Assembly (NCBI GenBank): GCA_023014485.1
Contig: JAJOZX010001074.1
Coordinates: 62,001 to 126,000 of the forward strand
Direction: 5' to 3'
Length of the DNA stretch: 64,000 nt
DNA from: Bathynomus jamesi
Lineage: Eukaryota > Arthropoda > Malacostraca > Isopoda > Cirolanidae
Shown: positions 1 through 12,730 of the stretch, piece by piece
Layout of the letters: the number at the start of each line of letters is the position of its first letter
How positions within the stretch are numbered: position 1 is the stretch's first letter
The notes under the pieces: generated by a model
Told to the model about the DNA's origin: nothing
Seen by the model: only the letters and a program-made list of their open reading frames with translations
The model's database searches: none
Translations under genes and position numbers: made by a program

Positions 1-383
1 CAGGATTGGTAATATATATAATATATATATATACGCACACACAGCTGACTCTCTACTATCTGTACATATCCGTTCCTAGAGGCGTGCGGATAGTTGAAAA
101 ATGCAGAAACTTGACGCTCACTTAGAGAACGGCCATTTTCTGGTCATATTTCATAGTATTTTTATAGATTTACACTCTAATATTCTTATTTTATTTTATT
201 GTAGTAGGTTATAGAATAAGGATAAATGAAAGTTCAATATTATATTTTATTGCGCCATATTTTTTCATTTCCACTTCGTTTTCATCGTCTGGTCTGCCTG
301 CGGGTTCGTCAGCCTGGTAACGAAGGTAAGCTTCGGTCAATTTTGTGTGGATAGTTGACGTTTGCAGATAGTCAAGAGTCAAC

Positions 384-435
<52 letters not shown>

Positions 436-501
436 ATAAAATCACTGAACAACATGTGATCTTTTTAATAAGCAAAGAACCTTTTCCCTGTGGTTCTTTG
501 C

Positions 502-546
<45 letters not shown>

Positions 547-654
547 TGTGTGACTAGGTCTAACTTTTGAGATATTTTTAAGCTGTTTACGCATATTCTT
601 TTAAATATCTAGTAGGACGTTAAGTACATAATAACTTAAATACACAAGGCCTAT
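1..654. repeat. AT-rich DNA with compound microsatellites
   Basis: There is no gene here. A (GT)n tract running into (AT)n lies at about 384-432, and (AT)n running into (GT)n lies at 502-546, in mirror order. Between them is a short hairpin with 10-base arms (472-481 and 492-501). Open frames rich in Ile-Tyr or Thr-His are only translated microsatellite. Confidence 0.8.
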
Positions 655-1338
655 TCAACCTTTGGTGTAAGTTTGGTGTAAAAAGATGTTTAACTTCATA
701 CTTCCACCTTTTTTTATGCATGAAGGAGGGGCCAAGGGCGAACGCCCGCAAAAGCGCCCCCGCCCCCCATAGAAGAAGAAGAAAGCCAAAATCAAGGTCT
801 GGGGTTTCGAGATGCCTGCACACTCTCTGCATTTGAAAGAGTGGAAATCATAGACAGAGGGAAAGATGGATTGAGGAAGATTGTTCTAGAGTTGACCGGT
901 TGAGTAGATGAAAGATTGAAAATACCGATTAACCCTTGCGTTAGAGAGTTGGACAACAAAGGAATGAGAACGTGTCGAAAGTCTGGTGTGTTGCGTGCTC
1001 TCCTTAACTGAGGACGCATGCAGTTACAGAGTTTAGAAGAGCAGTGTCCATTACAATAATGATAGTAAAGAGAGAGTGAGGCAACATTGCGGCAAAGAGA
1101 GAGAGAGAGAGAGATTGAAGACAGTGAATAAGAGGCGGAGAATTGATGAGACGAAGAGCCTTTGATTCCACCTGGTCAAATATGGCTGTGTTGGTTGACC
1201 ACCCATACATGTGAAGCATACTCCATACAGGGGCGGACAAGACCCCTGTACAAAGACACCAACTGAGCAGAGGTGAAGAAACAGAGGAGGCGGTACAACA
1301 CACCTAACCTCTTAGAAGCTGTTTTGGAAAGAGAGTAT
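655..1338 (-). mobile_element. Jockey-like LINE, 3' (C-terminal) fragment
   Basis: The minus strand encodes the end of a non-LTR reverse transcriptase. Recognisable pieces are a VESKALRLINSP motif and, in another frame near 800-960, a tail resembling the usual FIPSTGxLWNxLPxSxFP ending. It is the same family as the longer copy at 8640-11912 and the piece at 26793-27000, which carry the same words. Several frameshifts are present, so it is dead. It joins an unrelated hAT piece at about 1338. The family is secure; the exact ends are not. Confidence 0.7.
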
Positions 1339-2014
1339 ATCCTGATGAGCAATGCACTGGAAAGTCAAAAGAGGGCGGTTTAGCTTTTCTGCAAAAAGAG
1401 TAAGGAACCCCTTGTATTTGCCGACCATTGAAGGTGCACCGGTGTACACACCGACACAAAATCGTCAATCTGTATTTCCCTCTCATTCACAAAATTCATC
1501 ACAGTTTCAAAAATGCCTTCTCCCATTGTTTGGTTTTTCATTGGTAATATCGCCAGCATTTCTTCGAGCACCGAATTTCCACAAATATATCGTCCTATAA
1601 TGCACGAGTGATTAACATCACATATGTCAGTCGTCTCGTCGAGGGCAAACGAAAAATATGCAGCTTTACTCAAATGTAGCATTTGTTCCTTCTCGATATG
1701 TTGAGCCATTTTCAATGCGCTGTCATGAACGGTTTTTGCTGATAATGGCGGATCTTTTATTTTTTGTAATATTTTGGTCTTGTTAGGAATCTCGTCAAAT
1801 AGCTCCACCAATTTGTAGCATGCAGTTTTTCACAGACCCCTATGTAGCAAAAACTAATCAGTTGGCGTGAGCCATTATGCATATTTCAGTTTTTTAATAG
1901 ATTTTTCAAATAAAAAAGTTTTGTTTTTAGGGTAGAGTGCAGAAGACCAAAGAACCATATTTGATACCTTACTGAGCCATATTTGGCTCGCGAGCCATAG
2001 GTTGCCGACCCCTG
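1339..2014 (-). mobile_element. hAT fragment, GTF2IRD2/ZBED5-like transposase, with one terminus
   Basis: The open frame at 1380-1811 (-) contains PPLSAKTVHDSALKMA and a YFSFALDETTDI block. These are typical of the hAT transposases related to GTF2IRD2 and ZBED5 (the DESTD-type first catalytic region). Upstream in the element's own orientation, the sequence ends at 2014 in the typical hAT terminal inverted repeat CAGGGGTCGGCAACC. The other end is missing because the copy stops at the LINE junction near 1339. It is a truncated, inactive copy. The hAT assignment rests on both the protein motif and the terminus. Confidence 0.75.
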
Positions 2015-2312
2015 TCGGCTCGATCATTTGATAAACATTAGTGTAAATATAATGAGTATTTAGCGAGTAATATGGTTTAATCTACTGAAAAATGTATCAT
2101 GTTGGTCTTTTGAAATGAATGGTCAAACAATACCTGTCAAAGGTACATGTAAATACTTAGGTCATGTAATTACTCACGAGCTGCGAGATGAACTTGATAT
2201 TGAGAGGCAACGTAAAAAGCTGTATACAAGGTGTGTTCAAAACGTTCCCGAACTGGTTATGCTGCGTGCGCATCACATGACGCGCATGCGCGTCATGTGA
2301 TGCATGTTGTAG

Positions 2313-3310
<998 letters not shown>

Positions 3311-3719
3311 AGATCGTAAGTGTTACCAGAAAGTTTTTGTGGGATCAGTCCGGGAACGTTTTGAACACACTTCGTATACAGGATATGCTAGTAAGGAAAT
3401 TTGGTATGTGTTCAGAATCAGTTAAAATTTATCTTCTTAGAACTTACTGTACTGCATTGTATACATCCCATCTGTGGTGGAATTATGCAAACACTGCGAT
3501 GAATAAACTCTGTTGTTTATATTATTATTTTCCGTATACTTTGTAGGGAACCAAAATGGTGCAGTGACAGTTTTATGTTTACTACGCGTAACCGACTTAC
3601 CAGCCAAATGTTAATCCGGAAGAATATATATATAAATTCATTACTAGGGTCCAAAACAGCTCTAATGTGTTTTTGTGCAATGTCCTGTCTTCGGATACTG
3701 TGTACCTCTCACCTGTATG

Positions 3720-4238
3720 CAGAGTTGGGCACGTTACCGCTACCGTTACATTGATAAAAAAGTAACGTCGTTACCGCTTCAGTTATTTCTATGAAAAAGT
3801 AACGCGTTACCGTTACCGCTACCGCTACCTATCTTTTGAGGAAAGATTAAAGAGTAAAAAAGCCTTAATAATACCAAATTATACTCTATATGAAAAAATC
3901 AAAACATAAACTCAAATAAAAAAATGGCCTGTTCAAAAAATCTAATCTTGCAGATTTTTTAGGAGTGTGTTGTTCGATTTCAGGAACACTAGTTTTTCAA
4001 AATTGTCATCTGATAGTCCTCCTCGTTTGGAGGAGCTAACAGCTGAGCTAATTAACAGCTAATAAATGATACTAGTCAAATGATCAGTTTGAAAGTAACG
4101 AGTAGCGAGTAACAATTGAAACCGCTCTAAAAAGTAGTCCTGTTACCATTTTCGTTAAAACATCTCAAAAGTAACGGCGTTACATCCACAGCTACTAAAA
4201 AGTAACATCGTTACGTAACGCCGTTACTCCCAACACTG
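3720..4238. mobile_element. hAT MITE with GTAACG-type subterminal repeats
   Basis: Termini are CAGAGTTGGGCA at the left and the complement of CAGTGTTGGGAG at the right. The flanking 8-mers are CCTGTATG (3712-3719) and CCTATATG (4239-4246), differing at one base. The subterminal DNA is packed with GTTACCG/CGTTAC words on both strands. It has no open frame of note. The 8-bp duplication and CAG ends identify it as hAT-derived. Confidence 0.85.
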
Positions 4239-4365
4239 CCTATATGGCAGTCTTGGTTCAGACAACTGCTGGTTTACAATACCTTATTTTTGTAATGTAG
4301 TAAAGACTGTATTTGTATACAGTATGTATATTAAGTTAAGTGTTATAATAAGATTGTACAGTATT

Positions 4366-4545
4366 TGTATGTTAGATTAAATGGGTATGCTGGCTTTATT
4401 TTTGTATTTGTATGTCAGGTTAAGTGGCTATGCTGGCCTTATTTTTGTCTTGTATGTTAGGTTAAGTGGCTATGTTAGCCTTATTTTTGTATTAAGTTCG
4501 GTGTATAATAAGAGTATATTTGTATATAAGGTTAAGTGGCTATGG
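4366..4545 (+). repeat. Imperfect tandem repeat of about 45 bp
   Basis: Three to four degenerate units contain GTTAAGTGGCTATG and CCTTATTTTTGT. They lie in the 3' part of the LINE fragment. The short frame across them is repetitive and is not a gene. Confidence 0.75.
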
Positions 4546-4602
4546 ATTGTGAATGATCCGCAATAAAGATGTTTTGTTTGTTTTTTGTTTGTTTGTTAAT
4601 AT

Positions 4603-4980
4603 GATAGAACTGATTATAAATACTCAAGGAATTTAAAAATATTTCTTGAGTCCCTGCTCAATTTCGTCCTTTTTTTTTTTCTTGGTTTTCTTTAATGGGG
4701 CTTCTCACTAATTTTCATTTTCCTTCTGATTGGAAGGGGTAACTTACATTAAAATAAGCATCCCATAGTTGTTGGAAACATGAAAAACTGAACGTTGCAC
4801 ATTTTCCATTGAGGGGAGGTTTGGGTTAATGTTCCGCTGAAATCAAACCAACACTTTAACATGACAACATAATATTCTGAATCATTACGAAAGATAACGT
4901 GGAAACTATGTTTTATATAGTGTGAAAATGATTATAAAGCAATAAATAATTATAAAGCTTTGGCCAACGCACTGTATGTA
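4603..4980. other. AT-rich DNA, nothing recognised
   Basis: I see no open frame, repeat boundary or RNA gene in this stretch. It separates the LINE tail from the next mariner end. Confidence 0.6.
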
Positions 4981-5550
4981 CAGGGTGTTCGAAAAGTCCG
5001 GTCACCCCCTATAAAATGTACATATTGTAATACCAATTTTATTTTTGTGTGATTAATTGTATTTATATGTGGTAGGTGTAATTTAAGAAACAAGTCACTA
5101 GCAATAATTACTTTAATTACAGTAAATACAGTTACTAATTATAGTTGCTAATCAAGAATATCTGTGTGTGCACCATTATTTTCGTAACAAAGGATTATAC
5201 GCCTCCATTTGCGGTGTGAGAATCGACGCAGCATTGTTGGAGTGATTCCAGCAAATGCATCTACAACAGTGTGTTTCACTTCCTCTGTTGTGCGGTAACG
5301 CACCCGGGATATGTTCTGCTTAACGAAACCCCATAACGCATTGTCACATGAAAACAGATCTGGACTTCAGGGCGGCCACTCAAGAGGGGCAGGTAAATAT
5401 TGCGAGCCGCGGCCGATCCATTTGTCTCTGAACACTTCATTGAGAAATTCCCTCACATTAATGGCAAAATGAGCCGGAGTCCCGTCTTGTTGAAACCACA
5501 CCCGATCAAGCAGCCCTAAACGTTCGAGCTCAGGCACTGTTAGTGAGGTG
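4981..5550 (-). mobile_element. Mariner-like element, 3' fragment
   Basis: It begins on the plus strand with a mariner-type end, CAGGGTGTTCGAAAAGTCC. The minus strand reads back through a decayed catalytic region. VWFQQDGTPAHFA carries the second catalytic Asp, followed by RDKWIGRG, then a stop and SPDL, then LWGFVKQNISRVRYRT and a YENNGAHTDILD C terminus. A frameshift and at least one stop are present. The 5' part is missing and is replaced by unrelated AT-rich DNA beyond about 5550. It is in the same transposase group as the copies at 27062 and 52972. Confidence 0.75.
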
Positions 5551-6424
5551 ACGTGTGTGCATATATATGTATATAATCTAAAGTCACTAAAGGGAAAAAT
5601 CACTAAAAGAAAGCTGAATGGCAACACGAAGGGAAAACAGAGCAACGAGGGTTGTTCGTTTGGTTTTGGCTGGAAAAAGCATGGTGATTGATATCTGACA
5701 AAATCGTTGGTGCTAAGTTTAATTTGGTGATGTTTCGAAGGTGACAAATGGGGTAGAAAGTTGTCAGTAAATATAATAGTTAGGGGTAATGTCTATAGCT
5801 TCTAAATTAGTAAAGTTAGAGAGTTTAGGTAGACTGCTTTGTGGGACGCAGGAAATCTATGGTAGGCCCTAAAGAATATCTAATTTAACGCACCGGTAAG
5901 TGCCTTTATATGTTGTTTAGAAACCTAGTAACTTAGCGGGGTCACTAACCCCAAGCTATTATATTTGGCGACGAGGATGGGATTTAATTTGGCTAATTGG
6001 ATTTAATTTGGCTCATTGGATTAAATTTGGTTCATTGGATTTAATTTGGTTCATTGGATTTAATATGGCTCAATAGATTTAATTTGGCTTATTGGGTTAA
6101 AGTGGTTGTTTGGAAAATTGGATGTAGCCTAGTGGGTCGTCCGATTGGGTTGGTTTGTGTGGGTAAGCTACCGCACTATAGCTTAGGTCCCGCCGGCATA
6201 ACTCTAATACTAATTTCTACTCAGCCCTAACTCTAAAACTAATTCCTACCCAGCCTTAACTCTAATACTAATTCTTTCTCAGCCCTAACTCTAATACAAT
6301 TTACTATTCAGCCCTAACTCTAATACACTTTACTATTCAGCCCTAACTGGGGAGTAACTAGATCAAATTTAAACCAAATCTAACCTACTTCACGTTATTT
6401 GGCCTAAATCGGTTTTGTTCTAGC
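5551..6424 (+). mobile_element. Gypsy 5' region: presumed LTR end and leader with tandem repeats
   Basis: A primer-binding site lies at 5966-5984. A run of about 21-bp units (TTTAATTTGGCTCATTGGA type) follows at about 5983-6090. A second run of about 33-bp units containing CAGCCCTAACTCTAATAC lies at about 6195-6350. The 5' LTR should lie just upstream of 5966, but its start cannot be fixed because no second LTR is present in the window. No coding sequence is seen until the gag start. Confidence 0.55.
5966..5984 (+). promoter_or_regulatory. Retrotransposon primer-binding site, tRNA-Ser(GCU) type
   Basis: TGGCGACGAGGATGGGATT is complementary to the 3' end of tRNA-Ser(GCU), whose acceptor end reads CCCATCCTCGTCG plus CCA as I recall it for animals. 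It sits where minus-strand synthesis would be primed, upstream of gag. Confidence 0.65.
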
Positions 6425-7245
6425 ATGTCGGTGATTGGCCATATAAGCCCCTACGAAGACTGGGGAGGACTTCGAAGCTTACGCCACTAGGGTGAGGTTG
6501 TTTTTCGAGGCAAATTCCATTCCTGATGCTAAGAAAGTACCTACCTTTTTAACTATAATAGGCCCTAAAACGTTTGACTTAGTTATGGACCTAGTTGCTC
6601 CTAAAGCACCGGAAACTTGCACCTATAGTGAATTGGTACAGGCCCTAACCGATCACTATAAACCCCGAGTAGTTCTCATCTATGAACGTTTCAAATTTTA
6701 TTCGAGGCATCAGACGGTGAATGAAAGCATTGCAGAGTTTGTTGCAAGAATAAAAGCCCATAGCCACTTGTAAATTTGGGGACAAATTAGACGAAATGCT
6801 AAGAGATAGGTTTGTAATGGGTCTCAAAGAGGAGTCTACCCAGAGAGCCCTATTAGCTATACAGGACCTAACTTTTAGTCAGGCTGTAGAAATAGCTGCG
6901 GCTAGAGAAGCAGCTGCTAAAGATGTTAGAACTTTTGGCACTCACAGTAGTAAAGCTCAACACGTAAATAGCTTTAAATCTTGTAGGCCTGGCAGACCTA
7001 ATGAGCCTACTAGACAGACAAATAAAAGGTATGCGGCAAATACGACTAAACCTACTAATTTAAACGCTAAACAGGAGGAAAAGCCTTCCAAGCCATGTAC
7101 TGGGTGTGGAAAACACCGTTGGAAGAAGAACTGCCCTTTTAAAGAAGCAGTTTGCCGAAACTGTAGTAAAATAGGCCACATAGCTAAAGTTTGTTTTTCA
7201 AAGAAACAAGGGATGAAAATTCTAATTATAACATTTCTAGTGTAA
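6425..7245 (+). pseudogene. Ty3/gypsy gag, frameshifted
   Basis: It encodes a retrotransposon capsid/nucleocapsid protein. Starting from the ATG at 6425, a frameshift near 6460 leads into DFEAYATRVRLFFEAN. The capsid domain continues through ERFKFYSRHQTVNESIAEFV. A second frameshift near 6775 leads to LRDRFVMGLKEESTQ. Two zinc-knuckle-like motifs follow near 7095-7200. The first, CTGCGKHRWKKNC, is atypical, and CRNCSKIGHIAKVC is canonical CCHC. Layout and motifs match the gypsy elements annotated as K02A2.6-like. It is inactivated by the frameshifts. Confidence 0.8.
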
Positions 7246-8095
7246 ATTCTCAAAAGGGAAATACTTCGAACATTGGAGTGGAGTACCTATTTTATGAGCA
7301 GCAAAGTGATGATAATACAGGCCCATATATTGTAGAGGTACGCCTAAATGGAATTACAGTTCCTCCAGAACTAGATACAGGTGTTGCCCAAACTGTCATG
7401 TCCAAAACAGTTTTTGACAAAACTTTAAAAAAGCACCTAAACTACATGCATCTAAAACAATACTAAAAAAATATGGGGACATACAAATACCTATTTGTGG
7501 AGAAGCATTCATCACAGTTACACTCAACAAGAAAACTTTGTCTCATCCCTTAACTCTTTTAGTAGTGGATGAGCAAGGGCCTACTCTACTAGGCCGTGAT
7601 TGGATTGATGCTTTGAAAATGCCTATTGACAAAATTTTGCCAAAGGGTCAGGCAGATGTGCATACACTCTCATATCCGTCTGACATAAACTCATTGTTAA
7701 GGGAGTTTTCTTCTGTTTTTGGGCCTGAAGTAGGCAACCTAAAAGGCCATCAGGTCTGTATAGAAGTAGATCTTAATGTAACTCCGAAATTTTATAAGGC
7801 TCGTTCAATTGCGCATGCACTGCGGGAGAAGATAGATTTAGAAATTGACAGGCTGTTCAAAGATAAAATTATCGAACCAGTCCCACACGCTAAGTGGGCT
7901 GCCCCAGTAGTTCCTGTACTAAAACCTGACAAGTCCGTGCGGTTATGTGGGGATTACCGTTTAACAGCAAATAGAGCAGTCCTAGATTGCTACCCTATAC
8001 CCAAGCCTGATGAATTATTTAGCTCTCTTGCTGGGGGTAAATCAATCCTGATGCAGGAAAGATTATGTGATTTGTCACTGCTAACAATGATTTGA
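7246..8095 (+). pseudogene. Ty3/gypsy pol: protease and start of reverse transcriptase, truncated
   Basis: The aspartic protease motif appears as ELDTGVAQTVMS near 7370-7405, so the usual DTGA/DTGS is DTGV. After a frame change near 7466-7538 come LLGRDWIDALK and then the reverse transcriptase N-terminal half: KFYKARSIAHALREKID, IIEPVPHAKWAAPVVPVLK and RLCGDYRLTANRAV. Homology stops near 8045, before the catalytic YxDD block. RNase H, integrase and the 3' LTR are absent. The copy is 3'-truncated and cannot be active. Confidence 0.85.
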
Positions 8096-8639
8096 CAAGC
8101 GCAATAGACTTTCAGGAAATTGTAGATGATTTTGCTAGCGCAAAAGCGAGGGAAAAACCAATGTGAGTTTATTACTACAGCTGTTGTTGTCTGTTGATGT
8201 GTAGCCGGACTACTTCGCTAATTATCTGGTCATTCCCAACTGTCTGTACACTCTGTGTAGCAGGTAAGTGCATATAACCAGGGCCGAATTAACCATTAGG
8301 CTAATAAGGCTGTAGCCTTAGGCCCTCATATTTTTTAGGCCCCCTAGTTTAGGCCCTAATTTTTATATCTAACCCTAAATCTTCGTCACAAGTTTGGTTA
8401 AGTAACATCATATATAACTGCATAATTATACCTTCATAGGTGGAAAATAAGAGTTTTTTAGTTTTAGTTGAGAGTTTTTTATAGGTCATTATATCTGATG
8501 GTGTATTATTATGTATATGTGATTTTCATCCATTTTTGTATGATCGGCTTCAAAGGGTTAATCTGTTTCCGAAATTGTTTTAAAAAAAACACAAATACGT
8601 GGGACATTAATAGGAATATCGATATCGACACATATTGAC
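8096..8639. other. Unassigned DNA with a solo hAT terminus at 8279
   Basis: At 8279 the sequence CAGGGCCGAATTAACC has the form of a hAT terminal inverted repeat, and it is followed by AGGCCC-rich DNA to about 8360. No matching right end or 8-bp duplication was found. The rest is AT-rich with no recognised gene. Confidence 0.45.
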
Positions 8640-11600
8640 TCAGCGAAAGTATAAATGTTTTTAAAGAAGGAGGCATGCAGTTAGAGAGTTCAGAAGAGCA
8701 GTATCCATTATAATAGTGATAGTAAAGAGAGAGTGAGGCAACAAGAGAAAGGGATTCAAGACAGTGAGTAAGAGGCCGGGAATTAATGAGACGAAGAGCC
8801 TTTGAGTCCACCCAGTCAAGTATAGCTGTGTGGATTGAGCTACCCCATACATGAGAAGCATACTCCATACAGAGATGGACAAGACCCCTGTACAGAGATA
8901 GCAACTGAGCAGAGGTGAAGAAACTGAGGAGGCAGTACAGCACACCTAACCTCTTAGAAGCTGTTTTGGAAAGAGAGTACATATGAAATTATGTGATCTT
9001 TCCGGGAAAGATCACGAGAAAAGGAAACGCCAAGAATGTTAAGAGAAGAAGAAGGATTGAGTTGTGTATTGTTGAAGGTAAGGGGATAATCGTGTGAAAG
9101 ATGGAGGATGGAGATGAAGATGGAGGAACTGAGTTTTTGAAGCATTGAAAGCCACAAGGTTTTCTCTGGCCCAATCAGAGATGGCAGAAAGATAAGAGGT
9201 CAGATGCACCATAGCCGTCCTACGCGAAGCATCGAGTGACTGTTGAGAGGGACGCTTTGTGAAGCGGGTCGAGAAGTGAAGAGTGGAATCATCGGCATGC
9301 ATAGGAGTAGAAAGACAGGAAGTGCGACTTAATAATCATTGATAAATAACAGGAAAATAGTGGGTCACAGGACAGAGCAATGAGGAACACCACTATTAAT
9401 AGCTTTAAAAGAGGAACAGGGGCCATTTTCAACCACAGCTATAGATCGGCCAGAAAGGAAATTAGAGATGAAGGCACAGATAGAAGGATAGAAATCGAAG
9501 GCTGGCAGTTTCGAAATTAAAGATTTGTGCAAAACTTTATCAAAAGCTTTCAATATGTCTACTTCAATAGCAAAGGTTTCACCGAAATCTCGAAAGGAGG
9601 ATGACGAAGAGTCAGAGACATTAACAAGAAGATCACCAGTAGTGGGTCCCAGTGGTGGGCACCGTTAACCAAAAAGTTAACTTCGTTAACCGTTAATCCG
9701 TTAATTCGTTAAACATGTAACGGAAGTTACCGATAAACCGTTAACGTTAACTTTTATTATAAAAAAAATGAAAAACACAATATATATATAATTTAATTTT
9801 CCCTCTTCTTCTCGTTCTCCATTTTGTCCATGAGATGCATGTTGCCCTTCATGAAAATTAGCATATCAAAGTTTTCATCAGACAGGGATGATCTCTTGGC
9901 CCTCAGGATGTCCTTGCCCATAGAGAACAAACGCTCCACTGCAGCACTGGAGGGGATGGCAGAGATACTAAAGAGTAAACAGCCTCTGGCGCCACACGCT
10001 CACATTTACTTCTCAACGCCATCTATTATCTCATAAAGAAACTAATTCACATTGGGACTTGAAAGTACCGGCAGGATCAACCGGGTAGAAAAATAATTAT
10101 GGAGATTTTAAAGATGTGGTACCTAGAAGTACCGCCAGGACATAAAGGGTTAAGGTGAAAACGCTCCCATTGTAAGACATCAATTGACTTAATTTATGTC
10201 ATCAAAGTGACATGAGAATTGAAACTTACCTGATCAGTTTTATGGTTCTTGAAATGTATCAAGAAGACTACTAATAAGGTACTCACAGACATATTATAAA
10301 TATACATGACTTACTTGACAACGATTATTTTTAAATATTCACTAGCACAAACATGTTGCGCAAGAGACAGACTGCAAATGAAACGAATGTAGTTATTTGT
10401 TGTAATTGTTACATATATATTATTGAAAGTGCCTTAAAATGCTCGTGATATTTCTTGAAAGAAGTTGAAACATTCAACTCAAATGGCAAATCTTTCCGCC
10501 TGATTTTACAGTCGACCATGTTTTGCTCAAACCAATGCCATAAATAACTACCATATTTGGTAAGACACAAATTGTGGCGACGGAAACAAATATATCGCCT
10601 GATTTTGCACTGCGGAAATGGAAATTCGTTCATCACTATTAACAGTGGCGGATTAATTGCGCACCTGCTCAGCACTGAAAATAATAGAAACTTTTAAACG
10701 TTTATTTATGAATTTTTTGGATTAACGGACTTGAGTTAACGGAAGTTAAATGTAACGGAAGTTAATTAGTCCGATAATGATTTTCAAAGTTAACTTAAAA
10801 GTTAAATCGTTAACGAAAAAGTTAACTTCGTTAATTAACGATTAACGGATTAACGGTTTGTGCCCAGCTTTGGTGGGTCCCTTCCGGAACCCATACTGAC
10901 GATCTGAAAGAAGATTGTTAGAAAAAGAGTGTTTAAAAATCTTCCTATTAAGGATCGATTCAAAAACTTTAGAAAGGCAAGAAATCAAAACATTTGGACG
11001 ATAGTTGGAGGGTTGAGAGCGGTAACCCTTCTTTGGGACAGGCTGAATGAAAGCGAACTTCCAGCAGGAAGGGAAAGTACCAGATGAGAGACAAAGACGA
11101 AAGAGTTTGCCTAGGTAGGGTGTCAGCACTGAAGCACAGTTCCTGAGAGCAACAGGAGGAAAACCATCAGGACCGTACGCCTTCTGAAAGTTGAGTCCAG
11201 ACAGGGCAGAAAAAACATCTTTGGAAGAGATTCTAATTTCAGATAATTAAATCAGAGGGAGGAGGAGATGGAGGAACAGCGCTGGAATCGTCCATGGTTG
11301 AGGTGGAGGCAAAAGTGTGAGCGAAGAGTTCGGCTTTATTAGGAGAAGAGACTGCAACTGAGCCGTCGGAATGGAAAAGAGGAGGGAACGAGGAAGTAAC
11401 GTTGTTGGAGAGGTTCTTGACTGGATGCCAGAAAGAACGAAAATTAGAACTGGATAGGCTTTCACATTTTTATCTGATGAAGAAATTTTTGGCGAGTCGA
11501 AGAACAGATTTTGTCCGATTCCGAGCAGAAATATAAGCTAAGTGAGGGACAGGAGTTGGATGGCGACGGTACCTTCTGAAAGACTCCTCTCTGTTGCGGA

Positions 11601-11912
11601 TAGCATTAGAACAAGCAAAGTTAAACCGAAGTTCTTTTGCATTAGTAGTAAGAATAGAATATGGAATGTACGCCTCCATGCCGAGAGAGTCACTTCCGTG
11701 ATACGCTCAGCACACTCGGAGGGCCCCGGCCACGGAAGCAGTAAGCATTCTATTGGAAATCACAGAAGTACTGCTTTAGGGCTTCCCAATCAGCGACGCC
11801 AAAGTGCCAAAGGTGCCTCCTCTTGGGAGGATCCAAAGGCCGAATTGGAGCGATAGGACAGGAAACAGATATAAGACTGTGGTCGGAGAAGTCCAATGGA
11901 GAAAGAAGGAAA
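8640..11912 (-). mobile_element. Jockey-like LINE, 5'-truncated, split by a hAT
   Basis: Read on the minus strand, the copy starts at about 11912 in the last part of an APE endonuclease (SDHSLISVSCPIAP then RRHLWHFGVADWEALK). It passes through a linker to the reverse transcriptase: FIQPVPKKG and SNYRPNVLISCLSKVFE near 10900-11050. After the hAT insertion it resumes with KAFDKVLHKSLISKL, INSGVPHCSVL and HADDSTLH (the YADD box with a His change) at about 9280-9550. It ends with LYRGLVHLCMEYASHVWG and VDSKALRLIN near 8760-8930. It has many frameshifts and stops. The 5' break abuts a (TA)n tract at 11930-11949. Confidence 0.85.
9650..10872 (-). mobile_element. hAT element with GTTAACG-type subterminal repeats, 8-bp duplication
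   Basis: The exact target duplication GTGGGTCC lies at 9642-9649 and 10873-10880. The ends are CAGTGGTGGGCAC and the complement of CAAAGCTGGGCAC. The first and last 100-150 bases are dense in GTTAAC/CGTTAA words. The minus strand at about 9806-9965 encodes the C-terminal dimerisation region of an Ac-type hAT transposase (AIPSSAAVERLFSMGKD, then a LSDENFDMLIFMKGN block). The rest of the transposase is gone, so it is a non-autonomous deletion derivative inserted in the LINE reverse transcriptase. Confidence 0.9.
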
Positions 11913-12599
11913 AAAATTACATATACAGTATATATATATATATATATATGCAAATTAACTTTTAGGCACTAATACACTAACAAGGCTTGCGCACGTGATT
12001 CTTCAACACTGGAAGCAACAGTACCTTTATGTATGACAGTCTTGGTTGTATAAGTCCGGTACATAATTCTTCAGGATCAAGATGCATCGCGTTTGTGTTT
12101 CCTCCCCGGAGCCACACAAAGGCACCTATTTTAATCACAAATACATTCATATATCACCTCCGGCTTCTACGCAAAGTGGACCAAGAACTGAGAACATCGG
12201 CAATTTAAAACCTCCCTTCAAACAGTTTTATATATTTATTTGAAATGATATTACGTTTATTTCAATGTAATGCCAAAATAAATAAAGAATAACAAAAACT
12301 ATTCATTTTCTTTCATATTTTATGAGGACAAATATCATGTCATGTTTTAGGCGTAATGCGATTGTAGAGATACCGGAAACTGTCCTAAGTTTTATAGACA
12401 AACGCATTTCTAACTTCACCTCTTAAATCTCGCGTAACTCATCAGTCATTTATAATCCGTAGTAAACTTAAAAATAGATTTTTATCATACAATGCAGGGC
12501 AGTATTATACTCGTAGGCTATATATACTAGCGGAGCGAGCGACCCGGCGTTGCCGGGATGGATGTTGAACGCTATAAGCTAACGAAAATATTACGACTT
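11913..12599. other. AT-rich DNA, with a GC-rich motif near 12530
   Basis: A (TA)n tract lies at 11930-11949, and there is no gene. At 12530-12557 GCGGAGCGAGCGACCCGGCG marks the start of an unclassified repeat seen in many invertebrate genomes. The minisatellite that follows probably belongs to it. Confidence 0.4.
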
Positions 12600-12730
12600 A
12601 ACCTAACCAATCGTCAAGGGCGTACAATTAACCTAACCGGGCATTCAATTAACCTAACCGGGCATTCAATTGACCTACCAGGGCATTCAATTAACCTAAC
12701 TGGGCATTCAGTTGACCTAACAGGGCATAT
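12600..12730 (+). repeat. 21-bp minisatellite
   Basis: About five units of CCTAACCGGGCATTCAATTAA lie in tandem with few changes. The unit is a multiple of three, so an artefactual frame with a repeating LTGHSIN peptide runs through it. Confidence 0.85.
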
